Notes: a model not told the origin generated them from the sequence alone. A stretch of DNA of 64,000 bases from Verrucomicrobiales bacterium (GCA_016795505.1 JAEUHH010000007.1:29968-93967); one strand, 5' to 3'; counted from the stretch's first letter, positions 55,761 to 64,000 are shown. Numbers and translations are program-made.

Positions 55761-57140
55761 TCAACTACCCGGAGTCGTCATGCCCAGCGTGTCATAAAAC
55801 GTCCACCCCGGATAAGCGATGGTGCTTCGGTCGGGCTGCCGGACCTTGGTCACAAAGACTCCGCAGTGCCCACCCGGTTCGACATCCACCAGTTCCTCAT
55901 GGTAGCCCATCGCATGGAAAACGCCGTCCCACTGAATCACCGCACCATAGGCTGTTGTTTTCTTGGTCGTTCCAGGATGAACAAATGTGGCTTTGTAGGC
56001 ACCGGTTTTCGGATTGAATTGGAAGTCGACCTGGCTCGGCGACGCACCCGTTTTCGCCACGCTGGCCAGATACTTCACCGCCGGTTTCGCAGTCGGATCA
56101 GGCGCGCCGGGCAGCGTTCCCACCAAATCCTCCGCGGTGATGCCGGATGGGCTGAGAACTGGAATAATGCCCTGCATGACATTGGTCATCAAATCGCCAC
56201 CTCCCAGAATCGGTTCTCCCTGCGCGGGAGGATTGTACTCGGAGCCGTTGACTTCCACCCAGATCCGGTTGTTCAACGGCTGCGGGTCGTCACCCACATA
56301 CCAGCGCCAACCTCCACCTTCAAAGTCAAAGCCGCTAGTCAACAAAGTCGGCAGTCCCAACATGGGATCGGAGAATTCATTAAAAAGCGGACCGACGACG
56401 CTGCCAGTTCCTTTGAGAATCGGCGCGTAAACCCAAAGGCTCAGAAGATCGGCGCCGTAGGCTCGAGCACAGGTCGCCGAAGTGTATTTCGTGCCGTCGG
56501 GAAGCTGCCCCTTCACCGTTGCCCTGCCAGCGGAACTGATTTTCACCAAACCGTAACCATAGCGTCCGGGATAGTCCATTTCGTCGTGGATATCATGGAT
56601 CCACCCAGGCGACATCGGGTCTTCCTCGAAGCTGGAGTGGAATTCATCAAGGCAAACTGTGTAGAGCCCGGCAAACGGGAATGGTGATTTGGGCGAGTAT
56701 TTCTGCAGCACCTGAAGGGCGTGCCCGCTCATACCACCAAACTCTATCGGTGTCCGGCCTACCCGGTTGACCAGACCTGAAATCTGATCCGCGTCTGCAG
56801 ACGTGATCTGCAATTCAGCAGGCGGCCCGGTACGGTGAGTCAGAGGCACCACCGACGTCGTGCCATCCGGTGCGATAATGATCCCTTTGGGAATGCGGTA
56901 GACGAAACCGGCCAATGCCACGGTACCCGTGATCGCCCGTTTTGCGGATACCTTCACGCAGAGATAGCCATTTGTCAGATGGCTATCGTTTGGAAAGGTG
57001 GCGTTCAAGGGCAGACGCCCCTCGTATTGGCCCAAGGGAGGCCCGGCTTGAGCCCGAGCCCATCCGGGCAGAGACAGTGCCGCCACACCGACGGCGAGAG
57101 TGAGGAGTGACCTGAGTGTTTTTTTCGTAGTGGTTTTCAT
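55761..57140 (-). CDS. Secreted beta-rich protein of unknown function
   Basis: A 459-aa exported protein (leader LRSLLTLAVGVAALSLPGWA; ATG at 57140). Two similar beta-rich halves are suggested by parallel openings: LGQYEGRLPLNATFPNDSHLTNGYLCVKVSAKRAITGTVAL and later FAGLYTVCLDEFHSSFEEDPMSPG with GYGLVKISSAGRATVKGQLPDGT, a G-x-Y/G-x-G-x-L repeat style common in verrucomicrobial secreted proteins. The end (GGHCGVFVTKVRQPDRSTIAYPGWTFYDTLGMTTPGS) has no sorting motif. I do not recognise the family. Upstream is GAGATATTATCT, a possible -10 region; downstream a good terminator, so it is probably monocistronic. Confidence 0.7.
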   Translation of the reverse strand: MKTTTKKTLRSLLTLAVGVAALSLPGWARAQAGPPLGQYEGRLPLNATFPNDSHLTNGYLCVKVSAKRAITGTVALAGFVYRIPKGIIIAPDGTTSVVPLTHRTGPPAELQITSADADQISGLVNRVGRTPIEFGGMSGHALQVLQKYSPKSPFPFAGLYTVCLDEFHSSFEEDPMSPGWIHDIHDEMDYPGRYGYGLVKISSAGRATVKGQLPDGTKYTSATCARAYGADLLSLWVYAPILKGTGSVVGPLFNEFSDPMLGLPTLLTSGFDFEGGGWRWYVGDDPQPLNNRIWVEVNGSEYNPPAQGEPILGGGDLMTNVMQGIIPVLSPSGITAEDLVGTLPGAPDPTAKPAVKYLASVAKTGASPSQVDFQFNPKTGAYKATFVHPGTTKKTTAYGAVIQWDGVFHAMGYHEELVDVEPGGHCGVFVTKVRQPDRSTIAYPGWTFYDTLGMTTPGS

Positions 57141-57280
57141 GAGTTCCAAACCCGGAGGGGTAGATAATATCTCCGGATAGCAATATCCTCATAAACCCAC
57201 GCCCCTAAGTACGCACCGCACCGCTTGGCGCTCTTCACGCCTCTTTTGGCTCTCCTCTCCACCTCCCTGCCCCTCGCCGG

Positions 57281-58423
57281 TCACATGGGACCGTCGCCAC
57301 TCTTTTTGAACACATTCAGCCCCAGCAAGCCGATCGCCAGCATCAGCGGCAAGGCCAGCAAGTGGATACCGGGGATCAGCACGTTCGTCAGGTCGAGATT
57401 GGCAAATCCCCGCATCACCCAGTCCAGCACCACGCCGCCCACCAGCAGCGCCTCCGCCACCAGGATGGCCAGCAACAGGAAAAACAACTCTGCCTCACCG
57501 ATCCCGATCAGCCAGGCCGTCAGCGGAGTCGGCTCCTCCCGCCGCCGCAGGTAGAGCATCAGGCTGAAGACATAGAGCTGCATCCCCGTCAGCCCCGCCA
57601 GCAGCAGCAGGGCCTTCGTATGCAGGCCGAAGACCCCCAGCCCCAGGATCACCACCGGATTTTCGAAAAACACCGCCGTCAGTTGCAACACCGCGCTCAG
57701 TCCCAGCAGCATCAGCCCCAGGATCTCGAACAGGCGCGGACGCTCCGACAGGATGAACAACAAATGTCGCATCCCATCCCGCCACGTCCTCAGGTGGGCG
57801 ACCCGCTCCGGAGGTCCCTGACGCAGCCCGGACGGAATCTCCACCGACGAGGCCTTGTTTTTCAACGCCTTGATCAACAGTTCCGAGGCAAACTCCATCC
57901 CGTCCGAACGGATGCCCCATCCGGCGTAGGCTGTCTTCTTGATGCACCGGAAGCCCGAGTTGCAGTCCGTCAGCCGCCCGTGGAACAGCACATTGATCAG
58001 CCACGTCAGCACCGGCGTCCCCAGCCAGCGGTGCAGCGGCGGCATCGCCCCGGGCTCGATCGTGCCCGTGATGCGCGACGCGATCGCCATGTCCGCATCC
58101 GTCTCCACCGCCTTGCGGTAGAGCGGCAGCGCGTCCTCATAGAGATAGGTGCTGTCGGCATCGGCAAACATCACATAGCGCCCCGCCGCCGCCTCGATCC
58201 CCCCCCGCAGCGCCGCACCATAGCCGCGGCGGGGCACAGGCACCACCCGCGCCCCCTCGGCCACCGCGATCTCCGCCGACCGGTCCGTGCTGCCATTGTC
58301 GGCCACCACGATCTCATAGCTCAGCGCGTCGCCCGCCGCATCCAGCGACTCCCGCACCGCCCGGATGCAGCCACCGAGCGTTTTTTCTTCATTCAGGCAC
58401 GGAAAGACAAAGGTCAGGTCCAT
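57281..58423 (-). CDS. Glycosyltransferase family 2, dolichol-phosphate-mannose-synthase-like
   Basis: A 380-aa GT2 enzyme with C-terminal membrane helices. The catalytic domain shows FVFPCLNEEKTLGGCI, YEIVVADNGSTDRS, GYGAALRGGIEAAAGRYVMFADADSTYLYE (DxD) and LLIKALKNKASSVEIPSGLRQG. Four hydrophobic segments follow (ILGLMLLGLSAVLQLTAVFF onward). Such enzymes transfer a sugar from a nucleotide donor to polyprenyl phosphate; with the GT39-like protein it could supply its lipid-linked donor (inference). Confidence 0.88.
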   Translation of the reverse strand: MDLTFVFPCLNEEKTLGGCIRAVRESLDAAGDALSYEIVVADNGSTDRSAEIAVAEGARVVPVPRRGYGAALRGGIEAAAGRYVMFADADSTYLYEDALPLYRKAVETDADMAIASRITGTIEPGAMPPLHRWLGTPVLTWLINVLFHGRLTDCNSGFRCIKKTAYAGWGIRSDGMEFASELLIKALKNKASSVEIPSGLRQGPPERVAHLRTWRDGMRHLLFILSERPRLFEILGLMLLGLSAVLQLTAVFFENPVVILGLGVFGLHTKALLLLAGLTGMQLYVFSLMLYLRRREEPTPLTAWLIGIGEAELFFLLLAILVAEALLVGGVVLDWVMRGFANLDLTNVLIPGIHLLALPLMLAIGLLGLNVFKKSGDGPM

Positions 58424-58633
58424 CGTCGGTCGGGGGCGGGTTACGGTTCTGGCTCAGGGACGGGATAAGACCCGCCAGTTTCGCCACCCAGCCGCCAGTC
58501 ACAACCGGAAAATCACCGTCCCCGCGCTTTACGTGACGCCCAGCCAGACCCCGGGGATTCCCCGGTTGCCAGCCTCCCGACCAGCGCGCTAGATTCGCCG
58601 CTCCATCCAGCCCCCACCCAACCCATCCCTCCC

Positions 58634-59422
58634 ATGCACCTCGGCCTCACCGGAAAACCCGTCCTCGTCCTCGCCTCCTCCGGCGGTCTCGGTCGCGGCG
58701 TTGCCACCGAATTCGCCCGCGAAGGCGCCCGCGTCATGCTTTTCGCCCGATCCGAGGAGCGACTCGCCGCCACCGCCGACGCCATCGCCTCCGAGACCGG
58801 CAACCGCCCCGGCTTCATCGCCGGCGACCTCACCTCCCCCGGCGACGTCGCCCGCGCCGTGGAACACACCGTCACCGAGTTCGGCGGCCTCTGGGCGCTT
58901 TTCAATAACACCGGCGGCCCGCCCGCCGGCCCCTTCGACCAGTTCACCGACGACGACTGGCAGAAAGCCTTCGAACTGACCATGCTCGGCTACGTGCGCG
59001 CCATCCGCGCCGCCCTGCCCCACCTCCGCGCCGGCGGCGGTGGCCGCATCGTCAACAATACCTCCGCCTCCACCAAGCAGGCCATCGACGGACTCCTGCT
59101 GTCGAACACCTTCCGCGCCGGCCTCGTCGGCTTCGGCAAGACTCTCGCCCGCGAGCTCGGCCCCGACCGCATCCTCGTCAACACCGTCGGCCCCGGCCGC
59201 ATCGACACCGAACGCGTCGCCCACCTCGACCGCCTTTGGGCCGGCCAGAAAGGCATCGACTACGCCGAGCAGCGCCGCCAGTCCGAGGCCGCCATCCCGC
59301 TCGGCGCCTACGGACTACCCGCCGATTTCGCCCGCATCGTCGTGTTCCTCTGCTCCGAAGCCAATGCCTATCTCACCGGGCAGAACCTGCTGATCGATGG
59401 CGGGATGGTGGGGGCGTATTGA
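58634..59422 (+). CDS. SDR family oxidoreductase
   Basis: A 262-aa NAD(P)-dependent short-chain dehydrogenase. GKPVLVLASSGGLGRGVA is the cofactor loop, WALFNNTGGPPAGPF replaces NNAG with NNTGGP as in the YohF/aclavinone-type group, VNNTSASTKQAIDGLLLSNTFRAGLVGF carries the Ser but the catalytic Tyr-x3-Lys is replaced around LLLSNTFRA, a known feature of this divergent SDR branch. The C-terminus LTGQNLLIDGGMVGAY is standard. Activity is therefore uncertain. Convergent with the M50 gene; repeat units separate them. Confidence 0.85.
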   Translation: MHLGLTGKPVLVLASSGGLGRGVATEFAREGARVMLFARSEERLAATADAIASETGNRPGFIAGDLTSPGDVARAVEHTVTEFGGLWALFNNTGGPPAGPFDQFTDDDWQKAFELTMLGYVRAIRAALPHLRAGGGGRIVNNTSASTKQAIDGLLLSNTFRAGLVGFGKTLARELGPDRILVNTVGPGRIDTERVAHLDRLWAGQKGIDYAEQRRQSEAAIPLGAYGLPADFARIVVFLCSEANAYLTGQNLLIDGGMVGAY

Positions 59423-59433
59423 AGCCGCATTTT

Positions 59434-59479
59434 CGATCATACCCTGTTCGATCGGCGATCATACCCTGTTTGATCAGAA
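59434..59479. repeat. 22-bp GATC/ACCCTGTT repeat, two units
   Basis: ACCCTG at 59441 and 59463, 22 bp apart, each preceded by CGATCAT and followed by CGATCGG or TGATCAG. Sits between the convergent SDR and M50 genes, just after the SDR stop. Confidence 0.88.
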
Positions 59480-59519
59480 ACACCGTTCCGGACAACGGGC
59501 CTGTTTCCAATCGCCATCC

Positions 59520-60635
59520 TCACCGCGCCCCTGCCGCGCGCCACGAGGGCCTTTCACCGTCGCGCAGAATGGAACGCACCATCATCAGCTCGCCGATGTT
59601 CTCCATGGTCACCAGGCCGACCAGACGGCCGGCGCTGTCGAGCACGGGCAGGGCGGGACAGCCGACTTCCTGCATCAGCCGGAAGGCGCCCTCGAAATGA
59701 TCTTGCGGATGCGCCGCCTGATCGCAGGGCTGCATGATCTCGACCACCGGAGTGGCGGGACCGCTTTGGCGCAGGGCGCGGATCATCGGCTCGCGGGTGA
59801 GGATGCCAAGCACCCGGCCGCCTCCGTCCAGGACGGGAAACTCCTGCTGGGAGGTGCGGAGCAGCGCCTCGATGGCATCGTCGATGGTGTCCGTGTCGCC
59901 GAGGCTGACCAATTCGGTCACCATGGCATCGGCGACGCGCACGCCGGTGCTGACTTCCTTCATCTGAGCCATGGCATTTTCCGACGAGGCGCCGAGATAC
60001 ACGAACAGGGCGATGAAAATGAGCAGCGGATTGTAGAACAGACCGACGAAGCCGAAGACGAAAGCCAGCCCCTGCCCGATCCGCGCCGCGATCTGCGTGG
60101 CCTGCGCATGGCCCACGGTCATCGCCAGCAGGGACCGCAACACCCGTCCGCCATCCATGGGAAACGCGGGGATCAGGTTGAACAGCACCAGCATCACATT
60201 CACCGCCGCCACCTTGGCCATCAGGGAGCCCGAGGGGTCGCCCAAATTGGCGGCACCGCTGAAATCGAGCCGAAATCCGAGGATCAGGAACAACACCCCG
60301 GCGATCACCACGTTGACCAATGGTCCGGCTATCGCCACGATCAGCTCCTGCGACGGCTTTTCCGGCATCCGCTGGAGGCGCGCCACGCCGCCGATGGGCA
60401 GGAGGGTGATGTCGGGCGTCTCAATGCCAAACGCCTTCGCCGCAATGGCGTGGCCGAACTCGTGGAGCAACACGCAGAGGAAAATGAGCAGAATGAAGCC
60501 GACCCCCTCAATGGCAGCGTCCCGACCACCGATCTGGTAGTAGCTGATGCCGATAAAGGCGAGCAACAGCAGGAAAGTGAGATGAATGCGGACTTCGATG
60601 CCCGCTACTTTGGCGATTTTGACGGACCAGCGCAT
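59520..60635 (-). CDS. Site-2 protease family (M50) metalloprotease with two CBS domains
   Basis: A 371-aa membrane protease. The zinc site is HEFGH (residues about 58-62) in the second helix, and NLIPAFPMDGGR provides the third ligand Asp in the later helix. The C-terminal third (about 230-360) is a CBS pair: VADAMVTELVSLGDTDTIDDAIEALL, FPVLDGGGRVLGILTREPM, then VVEIMQ and LPVLDSAGRLVGLVTMENI, a probable adenine-nucleotide sensor. This is the S2P/SpoIVFB-CBS subgroup, suggesting intramembrane cleavage of a regulator under energy control. Confidence 0.93.
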   Translation of the reverse strand: MRWSVKIAKVAGIEVRIHLTFLLLLAFIGISYYQIGGRDAAIEGVGFILLIFLCVLLHEFGHAIAAKAFGIETPDITLLPIGGVARLQRMPEKPSQELIVAIAGPLVNVVIAGVLFLILGFRLDFSGAANLGDPSGSLMAKVAAVNVMLVLFNLIPAFPMDGGRVLRSLLAMTVGHAQATQIAARIGQGLAFVFGFVGLFYNPLLIFIALFVYLGASSENAMAQMKEVSTGVRVADAMVTELVSLGDTDTIDDAIEALLRTSQQEFPVLDGGGRVLGILTREPMIRALRQSGPATPVVEIMQPCDQAAHPQDHFEGAFRLMQEVGCPALPVLDSAGRLVGLVTMENIGELMMVRSILRDGERPSWRAAGAR

Positions 60636-60748
60636 GGTGTCGGGTGGCAGGGGCGGCCTCCAACGGCCACGGTTGCCCCATACTCGACTGGTTTACGCCG
60701 GAACACAACCGGAGCGATGCCCGGAGCCATCGGCCGCGCGACCAACGC

Positions 60749-62017
60749 TCACCGTGCGATCGATTCGCCGACCTCGACGAGCAGCTTGGCGAATTCCGCG
60801 CGCTCCATGCGGCGTTCCTTGCCGTCCAGACCGAGGCGGACCAGCATCAACTCCCACTCGGGCACCACGAGCAGCACATTATTATTGTAGCCGACCGCAC
60901 CAAAAGTCCCCGGTGGACACCCCGGCCAATGGCGGTCGCCATCGGGGCCGGTCCCATTCACCCACCAGCCGAGCCCGTAGGTGCCGCGCCCGTCGAAGGG
61001 AAAACGCTCGCCATAGAGATCCACGATCGGCCCTCCCAGCGGCATCTCGGCCGGCACCTGCACCCGCGTCATTTCCCCGACCCATTCTTCCGACAGCACC
61101 TCGGTGCCGTGCCAGCGACCGCGGTTCAACAACAGATGGCCAATGCGGGCCAGGTCCATGGCCGACATTTCGATGTGCTTGCCTTTGTTGCCCGAGCTGC
61201 TCTGCAACTCCACCTCGCCGTGATCGCCGAATTTCCGCCATTCCCAGTCACCGGCTCCGATCCCGATCGGCGTGGCTATATGCCGCTGGAACAGATCCCG
61301 CAACGACTCGCCCGCCAATTCCGTCACAGCGAGGCCATACACGTTCGATGCGGAGTCCCAATAGGAAAAGTGCGTGCCCGGGGCGAACTGGGGCCGCTCG
61401 GATGGGGCAAACGGCGTCAGTGATCCCCCATTCACATAGCCAGACTTCGGCGGGGGCCAGTCACCCACCGCTTCATAGCCGCTGGTCATGGCGAGGAGAT
61501 GACGCCAAGTCACCTCTCCATACACCGGCCGCAGATCAGACACCCATTCCGACACCGGATCATCGAGCCGAACCTGTCCAGACTCGATCATCGGACCCAG
61601 CAGAGTCGCCGACAGGGATTTTGTGATCGACCATACGCCCTGCCTCTCCGACGCCTCGCGACCCGACCAGACGACCTGCCCATGGCGCGCGATCACCAGT
61701 CGTTTCACCCCACCACTCGGAGTACTGGCATCAAATCGCTCAATCGCCCGATCCAACTGACGCGACCGCATCCCCTGCCGCTCCGGCACCACCGCCTCCC
61801 ACGATTCCGCAGGAAATGCCATCCGGTGATCCGTCACCAGCGGCATCGGCGACGCCTCCACCCAAGCTGAAGGCACCGAAGCTGCCAGCCTGGCCACCAG
61901 CAAAGCCAGAGTGAACAACAGGGCGGCCAGAAATAAAATTTTTATCGGCAAATCGCCCAAAGATCGACGATTCGGCTCACTTTCCGCTCTCTCGGCGACC
62001 GGATTGGCTAATTTCAT
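60749..62017 (-). CDS. Serine hydrolase, beta-lactamase/penicillin-binding (class C) family
   Basis: A 422-aa membrane-anchored hydrolase with one N-terminal helix (IKILFLAALLFTLALLVARLA). Catalytic Ser-x2-Lys is SITK in GVWSITKSLSATL; the second motif region is THFSYWDSASNVYGL; the C-terminal GPDGDRHWPGCPPGTFGAVGYNNN replaces the usual H-x-G. Family members cleave small esters or D-amino-acid peptides; true beta-lactam hydrolysis is not implied. The start at 62017 is supported by AGGAG seven bases upstream (62025-62029), one of the few clear ribosome sites here, and the frame to 62206 is spurious. Confidence 0.88.
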   Translation of the reverse strand: MKLANPVAERAESEPNRRSLGDLPIKILFLAALLFTLALLVARLAASVPSAWVEASPMPLVTDHRMAFPAESWEAVVPERQGMRSRQLDRAIERFDASTPSGGVKRLVIARHGQVVWSGREASERQGVWSITKSLSATLLGPMIESGQVRLDDPVSEWVSDLRPVYGEVTWRHLLAMTSGYEAVGDWPPPKSGYVNGGSLTPFAPSERPQFAPGTHFSYWDSASNVYGLAVTELAGESLRDLFQRHIATPIGIGAGDWEWRKFGDHGEVELQSSSGNKGKHIEMSAMDLARIGHLLLNRGRWHGTEVLSEEWVGEMTRVQVPAEMPLGGPIVDLYGERFPFDGRGTYGLGWWVNGTGPDGDRHWPGCPPGTFGAVGYNNNVLLVVPEWELMLVRLGLDGKERRMERAEFAKLLVEVGESIAR

Positions 62018-62024
62018 GGCTGCG

Positions 62025-62104
62025 CTCCTGATAATTCTTAAAGCCGACTCGAAAATTTGCAAATTTTGAGACGATGTGAACAAAATTTTTAAGCGCAACC
62101 AGGG
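62025..62104 (-). promoter_or_regulatory. Ribosome site and AT-rich promoter with 16-bp palindrome
   Basis: AGGAG at 62025-62029 sets the serine hydrolase start. Further up, AAAATTTGCAAATTTT (62052-62067) is a perfect palindrome in an AT-rich promoter stretch; AAATTT words of the same kind occur upstream of the 3D-domain gene. A repressor operator is possible. Confidence 0.5.
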
Positions 62105-62271
62105 CATCATTCTCCGCTGAATCACTGGCACGGAGGCGGGCTGTCCAATCGGCCCGGGAGCCCCATCCGGGAAAGGCGGCAGCCCCGGGGCAAGCCGGCA
62201 TGGCACGCCCGCCTGCCTGCTTGGCAGATCACCCGCTTAGAAGCCCAGGCCACTCCCGCAGGGAGCAACGC

Positions 62272-62751
62272 CTACCGGTTCAGCCACCACAGCCCGGCAT
62301 TCAGATAGGTCGCATAGCTGACCCAGACCAGATAAGGCACCAATATACCGGCGGCGAGGCGATCGACTCCCGCGAATAGCCGGATCGTCATCGCGATCGC
62401 CAGCCACAGGGCGATGATGACGACCAGCCCGCCACCCAAAAAGTGCAAGCCGAAGAAAAGCGGCGTCCAACCCACATTCAGCGCCAGTTGGATCGCGAAC
62501 CACCGAAGCCCCTGCCCCGACGCCGGCTCAGGCCGGGCCGCGTGCCGGTGCCACACCAGGGCTCCCGCCGCCCCCATCATCAGGTAGAGCAGCGTCCACA
62601 CCGGACCGAAAAGCCAGTTCGGCGGCGTGCCGGGCGGTTTGTGCAGCGCCGGATACCACTGGCTCAGCGAGCCACCCATCGTCACCGCGCTCAGGCCGCC
62701 CAAGACCTCGACCACCAGCACCACGAGCAAAATCCGCATCCAGAGTTTCAT
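62272..62751 (-). CDS. tspO: TspO/MBR family protein
   Basis: A 159-aa five-helix membrane protein. Hallmarks are LHKPPGTPPNWLFGPVWTLLYLMMGAAGALVW (helices 1-2 loop with the conserved Pro/Trp residues), NVGWTPLFFGLH and YLVWVSYATYLNAGLWWLN at the end. TspO proteins bind porphyrins and tetrapyrroles and influence oxidative responses. The start at 62751 (MKLWMRILLVV) is preferred to 62787. Directly downstream of the RAYT gene on the same strand. Confidence 0.93.
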   Translation of the reverse strand: MKLWMRILLVVLVVEVLGGLSAVTMGGSLSQWYPALHKPPGTPPNWLFGPVWTLLYLMMGAAGALVWHRHAARPEPASGQGLRWFAIQLALNVGWTPLFFGLHFLGGGLVVIIALWLAIAMTIRLFAGVDRLAAGILVPYLVWVSYATYLNAGLWWLNR

Positions 62752-62926
62752 CCATACCGAGATCGATCGAATTCTGTCCCGATGCAAACCCGTTCACTTC
62801 GGGATGGAAACGAATCTCTGCTGGGACATCACAGGATTGCCTCCAAATGCCGGAAAGATGCCAAATCGATACTCGACGAGACGACTCAAGATCGGCCCAA
62901 GCCTCGAACCAATCTCGTGGGTCTTT

Positions 62927-63982
62927 TCACGCCCCTTCTCTCGTCCGACCTCCAGACACCGGCTTCACCTGCAGATCGCGCAGCGTCCGCAGCTCGCCCC
63001 AGTCCGCTCCACCTCGCAGGGGGCGGGCTCCGCTCTTTCGCCCGGCGGGAAACTGACCCCGATGCGCCTGAAACACGCGATTTACGAATTCCACCGTCCC
63101 AAACACCGCCCCATCGCAGAAATACCGCACCCGACAGCGAATGATCTCCGGGATCGACAATCGCCCCTCCCGCTTTTCTTCCGCCTCGATCCGTTCCGCG
63201 TTGAAACCGCGCCGCGCTTTCGCTCCTGTCGCCGCATCAGCCTCGCGCTCCAGCCCTTTGCCAAAGAGCAGCACCCGATAGACGCCGGCCGTGTATTCCC
63301 AGGTCAGATCGCGATTCACCCCGTGGCTCGTGTGCTCCAGAATCGCTTTCAGCCCCCGGCGCGCCACCTGCTTGCCCGCCACCGCCTCCGCGTAGCCGCA
63401 CCAGCGATAGTCCTCGGGGCTTTTCACCAAGCCCGCCCGGATGGGATTCAGATCGATGTAAGCCGCGATCGTCAGCAGGGCGCGCTCCGAGCCCTCCACC
63501 AGCACGCTCTTGAAGCGATCCTCCCACAGGGTGCCCCGACGATTGTTCGTGCGATTGTACCAGCGGGTGAAACGCTGTTTGAGTTCGCGGACGAAGATCG
63601 ACAGATCAAAGCGCCGCCGCTCGAAGCGCTCCAGAATTCGCGCCAGCCAGGCCTCGTCGCGGGCCACTTGGGCGCGCTCGATCTCCTGCCGGATGCCCAG
63701 GCTCTGCGTGTCGGAGTAGAGGAGCGGCAGCAGTTCCAGCAATGACTCAACCGTCAGCTTCGGCATCGAAGCCCGGTCCGGCACGCGCAGAAGGAGGTGG
63801 AAGTGGTTGGACATCAGGCAATAAGTAACCACCTGCACCCCGAGAAAGGCCTCCAGCTTGCGCATCCATTTCCGGAAGTGGTTTTTCTCCTTGGCATTGA
63901 AGATGAAGCGCTTGTCGACCACGCGGGAGACGACATGAAAATAGCCGTCACCGCGATCGGGAATAAGTCTGGAAGCTCTCAT
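62927..63982 (-). CDS. REP-associated tyrosine transposase (RAYT), Y1/HUH family
   Basis: A 351-aa Y1-type transposase, domesticated in most RAYT genes. Motifs: the start GDGYFHVVSRVVDKRFIF, the HUH metal site NHFHLLLRV in VVTYCLMSNHFHLLLRVPD, the catalytic Tyr in RFTRWYNRTNNRRGTLWEDRFKS, and YIDLNPIRAGLVKSPEDYRWCGYAEA, all characteristic of REP-associated TnpA. It nicks or mobilises short palindromic intergenic repeats as single-stranded DNA. The C-terminal extension of about 100 residues (IPEIIRCRVRYFCDGAVFGTVEFVNRVF) occurs in large RAYT subfamilies. No classic REP hairpins flank it closely. Confidence 0.94.
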   Translation of the reverse strand: MRASRLIPDRGDGYFHVVSRVVDKRFIFNAKEKNHFRKWMRKLEAFLGVQVVTYCLMSNHFHLLLRVPDRASMPKLTVESLLELLPLLYSDTQSLGIRQEIERAQVARDEAWLARILERFERRRFDLSIFVRELKQRFTRWYNRTNNRRGTLWEDRFKSVLVEGSERALLTIAAYIDLNPIRAGLVKSPEDYRWCGYAEAVAGKQVARRGLKAILEHTSHGVNRDLTWEYTAGVYRVLLFGKGLEREADAATGAKARRGFNAERIEAEEKREGRLSIPEIIRCRVRYFCDGAVFGTVEFVNRVFQAHRGQFPAGRKSGARPLRGGADWGELRTLRDLQVKPVSGGRTREGA

Positions 63983-64000
63983 GGGTCAGGCAGGGTGGCT

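Noticed and set aside
22753..57195. Shared 16-mer CAATATCCTCATAAAC near 22755 and 57180
   Set aside because: One exact 16-base match is expected by chance in 64 kb, one copy is inside a coding region, and flanks do not match.

Overview
The window reads as GC-rich chromosome from a Gram-negative bacterium of the PVC group, most likely Verrucomicrobiota. The reasons are the co-occurrence of DUF1501, LamG-DUF1549-DUF1553 and two 'PVC-type' propeller/HEAT/heme proteins, secreted sulfatase and ceramidase-like hydrolases, abundant Tat or Sec leaders, lipoproteins and outer-membrane barrels. No rRNA, tRNA, phage or CRISPR locus was recognised.

Layout. (1) 1-6955, minus strand: a Yej-type peptide ABC transporter (YejB, YejE, YejA-like binding lipoprotein, two separate ATPases) with ATGA stop/start overlaps. 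(2) 7.0-11.5 kb: secreted sugar-phosphate isomerase-like protein, GAF protein, 3D-domain protein, beta-carbonic anhydrase, small outer-membrane barrel. (3) 11.5-15.8 kb: two overlapping sensory histidine kinase genes behind a recognisable promoter. (4) 16-41 kb: a catabolic/surface region with an acetyl-xylan-esterase-like hydrolase, two paralogous blocks (each a ceramidase-like hydrolase plus a small propeller-like secreted protein), a phosphodiesterase, DUF1501/DUF1553 pair, HpaI-type aldolase, two PVC heme proteins, a sodium:solute symporter, an iduronate-sulfatase-like enzyme, aldo/keto reductase and OsmC. It is consistent with use of complex sulfated or acylated glycans, though substrates cannot be read from sequence. 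(5) 37.7-38.3 kb: a GxxExxY (PD-(D/E)XK-type) gene bracketed by two near-identical 78-bp palindromes. (6) 42.4-43.35 kb: a repeat nest without genes (72-bp tandem array, REP-like hairpin, 22-bp trimer, 17-copy 22-bp minisatellite). (7) 43.4-55 kb: FabG-like reductase, M14 peptidase, and a minus-strand exopolysaccharide export operon (outer-membrane barrel, EF-hand secreted protein, Wza-like lipoprotein, polyprenyl-phosphate sugar transferase), then a tiny lipoprotein, a prepilin-like peptide, an EEP-family hydrolase, a GT39-like glycosyltransferase and a methyltransferase. (8) 55.7-64 kb: secreted protein of unknown function, GT2, SDR, M50-CBS protease, serine hydrolase, TspO, and a REP-associated tyrosine transposase (RAYT).

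The most unusual content is repetitive. A 22-bp repeat family (core ACCCTGTT between GATC words) occurs at six places, mostly in gene-flanking or convergent intergenic DNA, once supplying the start codon and signal-peptide N-terminus of a sulfatase. A RAYT gene of the kind that mobilises short intergenic repeats lies in the same window. A separate 105-bp repeat sits in both divergent promoter regions of the two paralogous hydrolase blocks.
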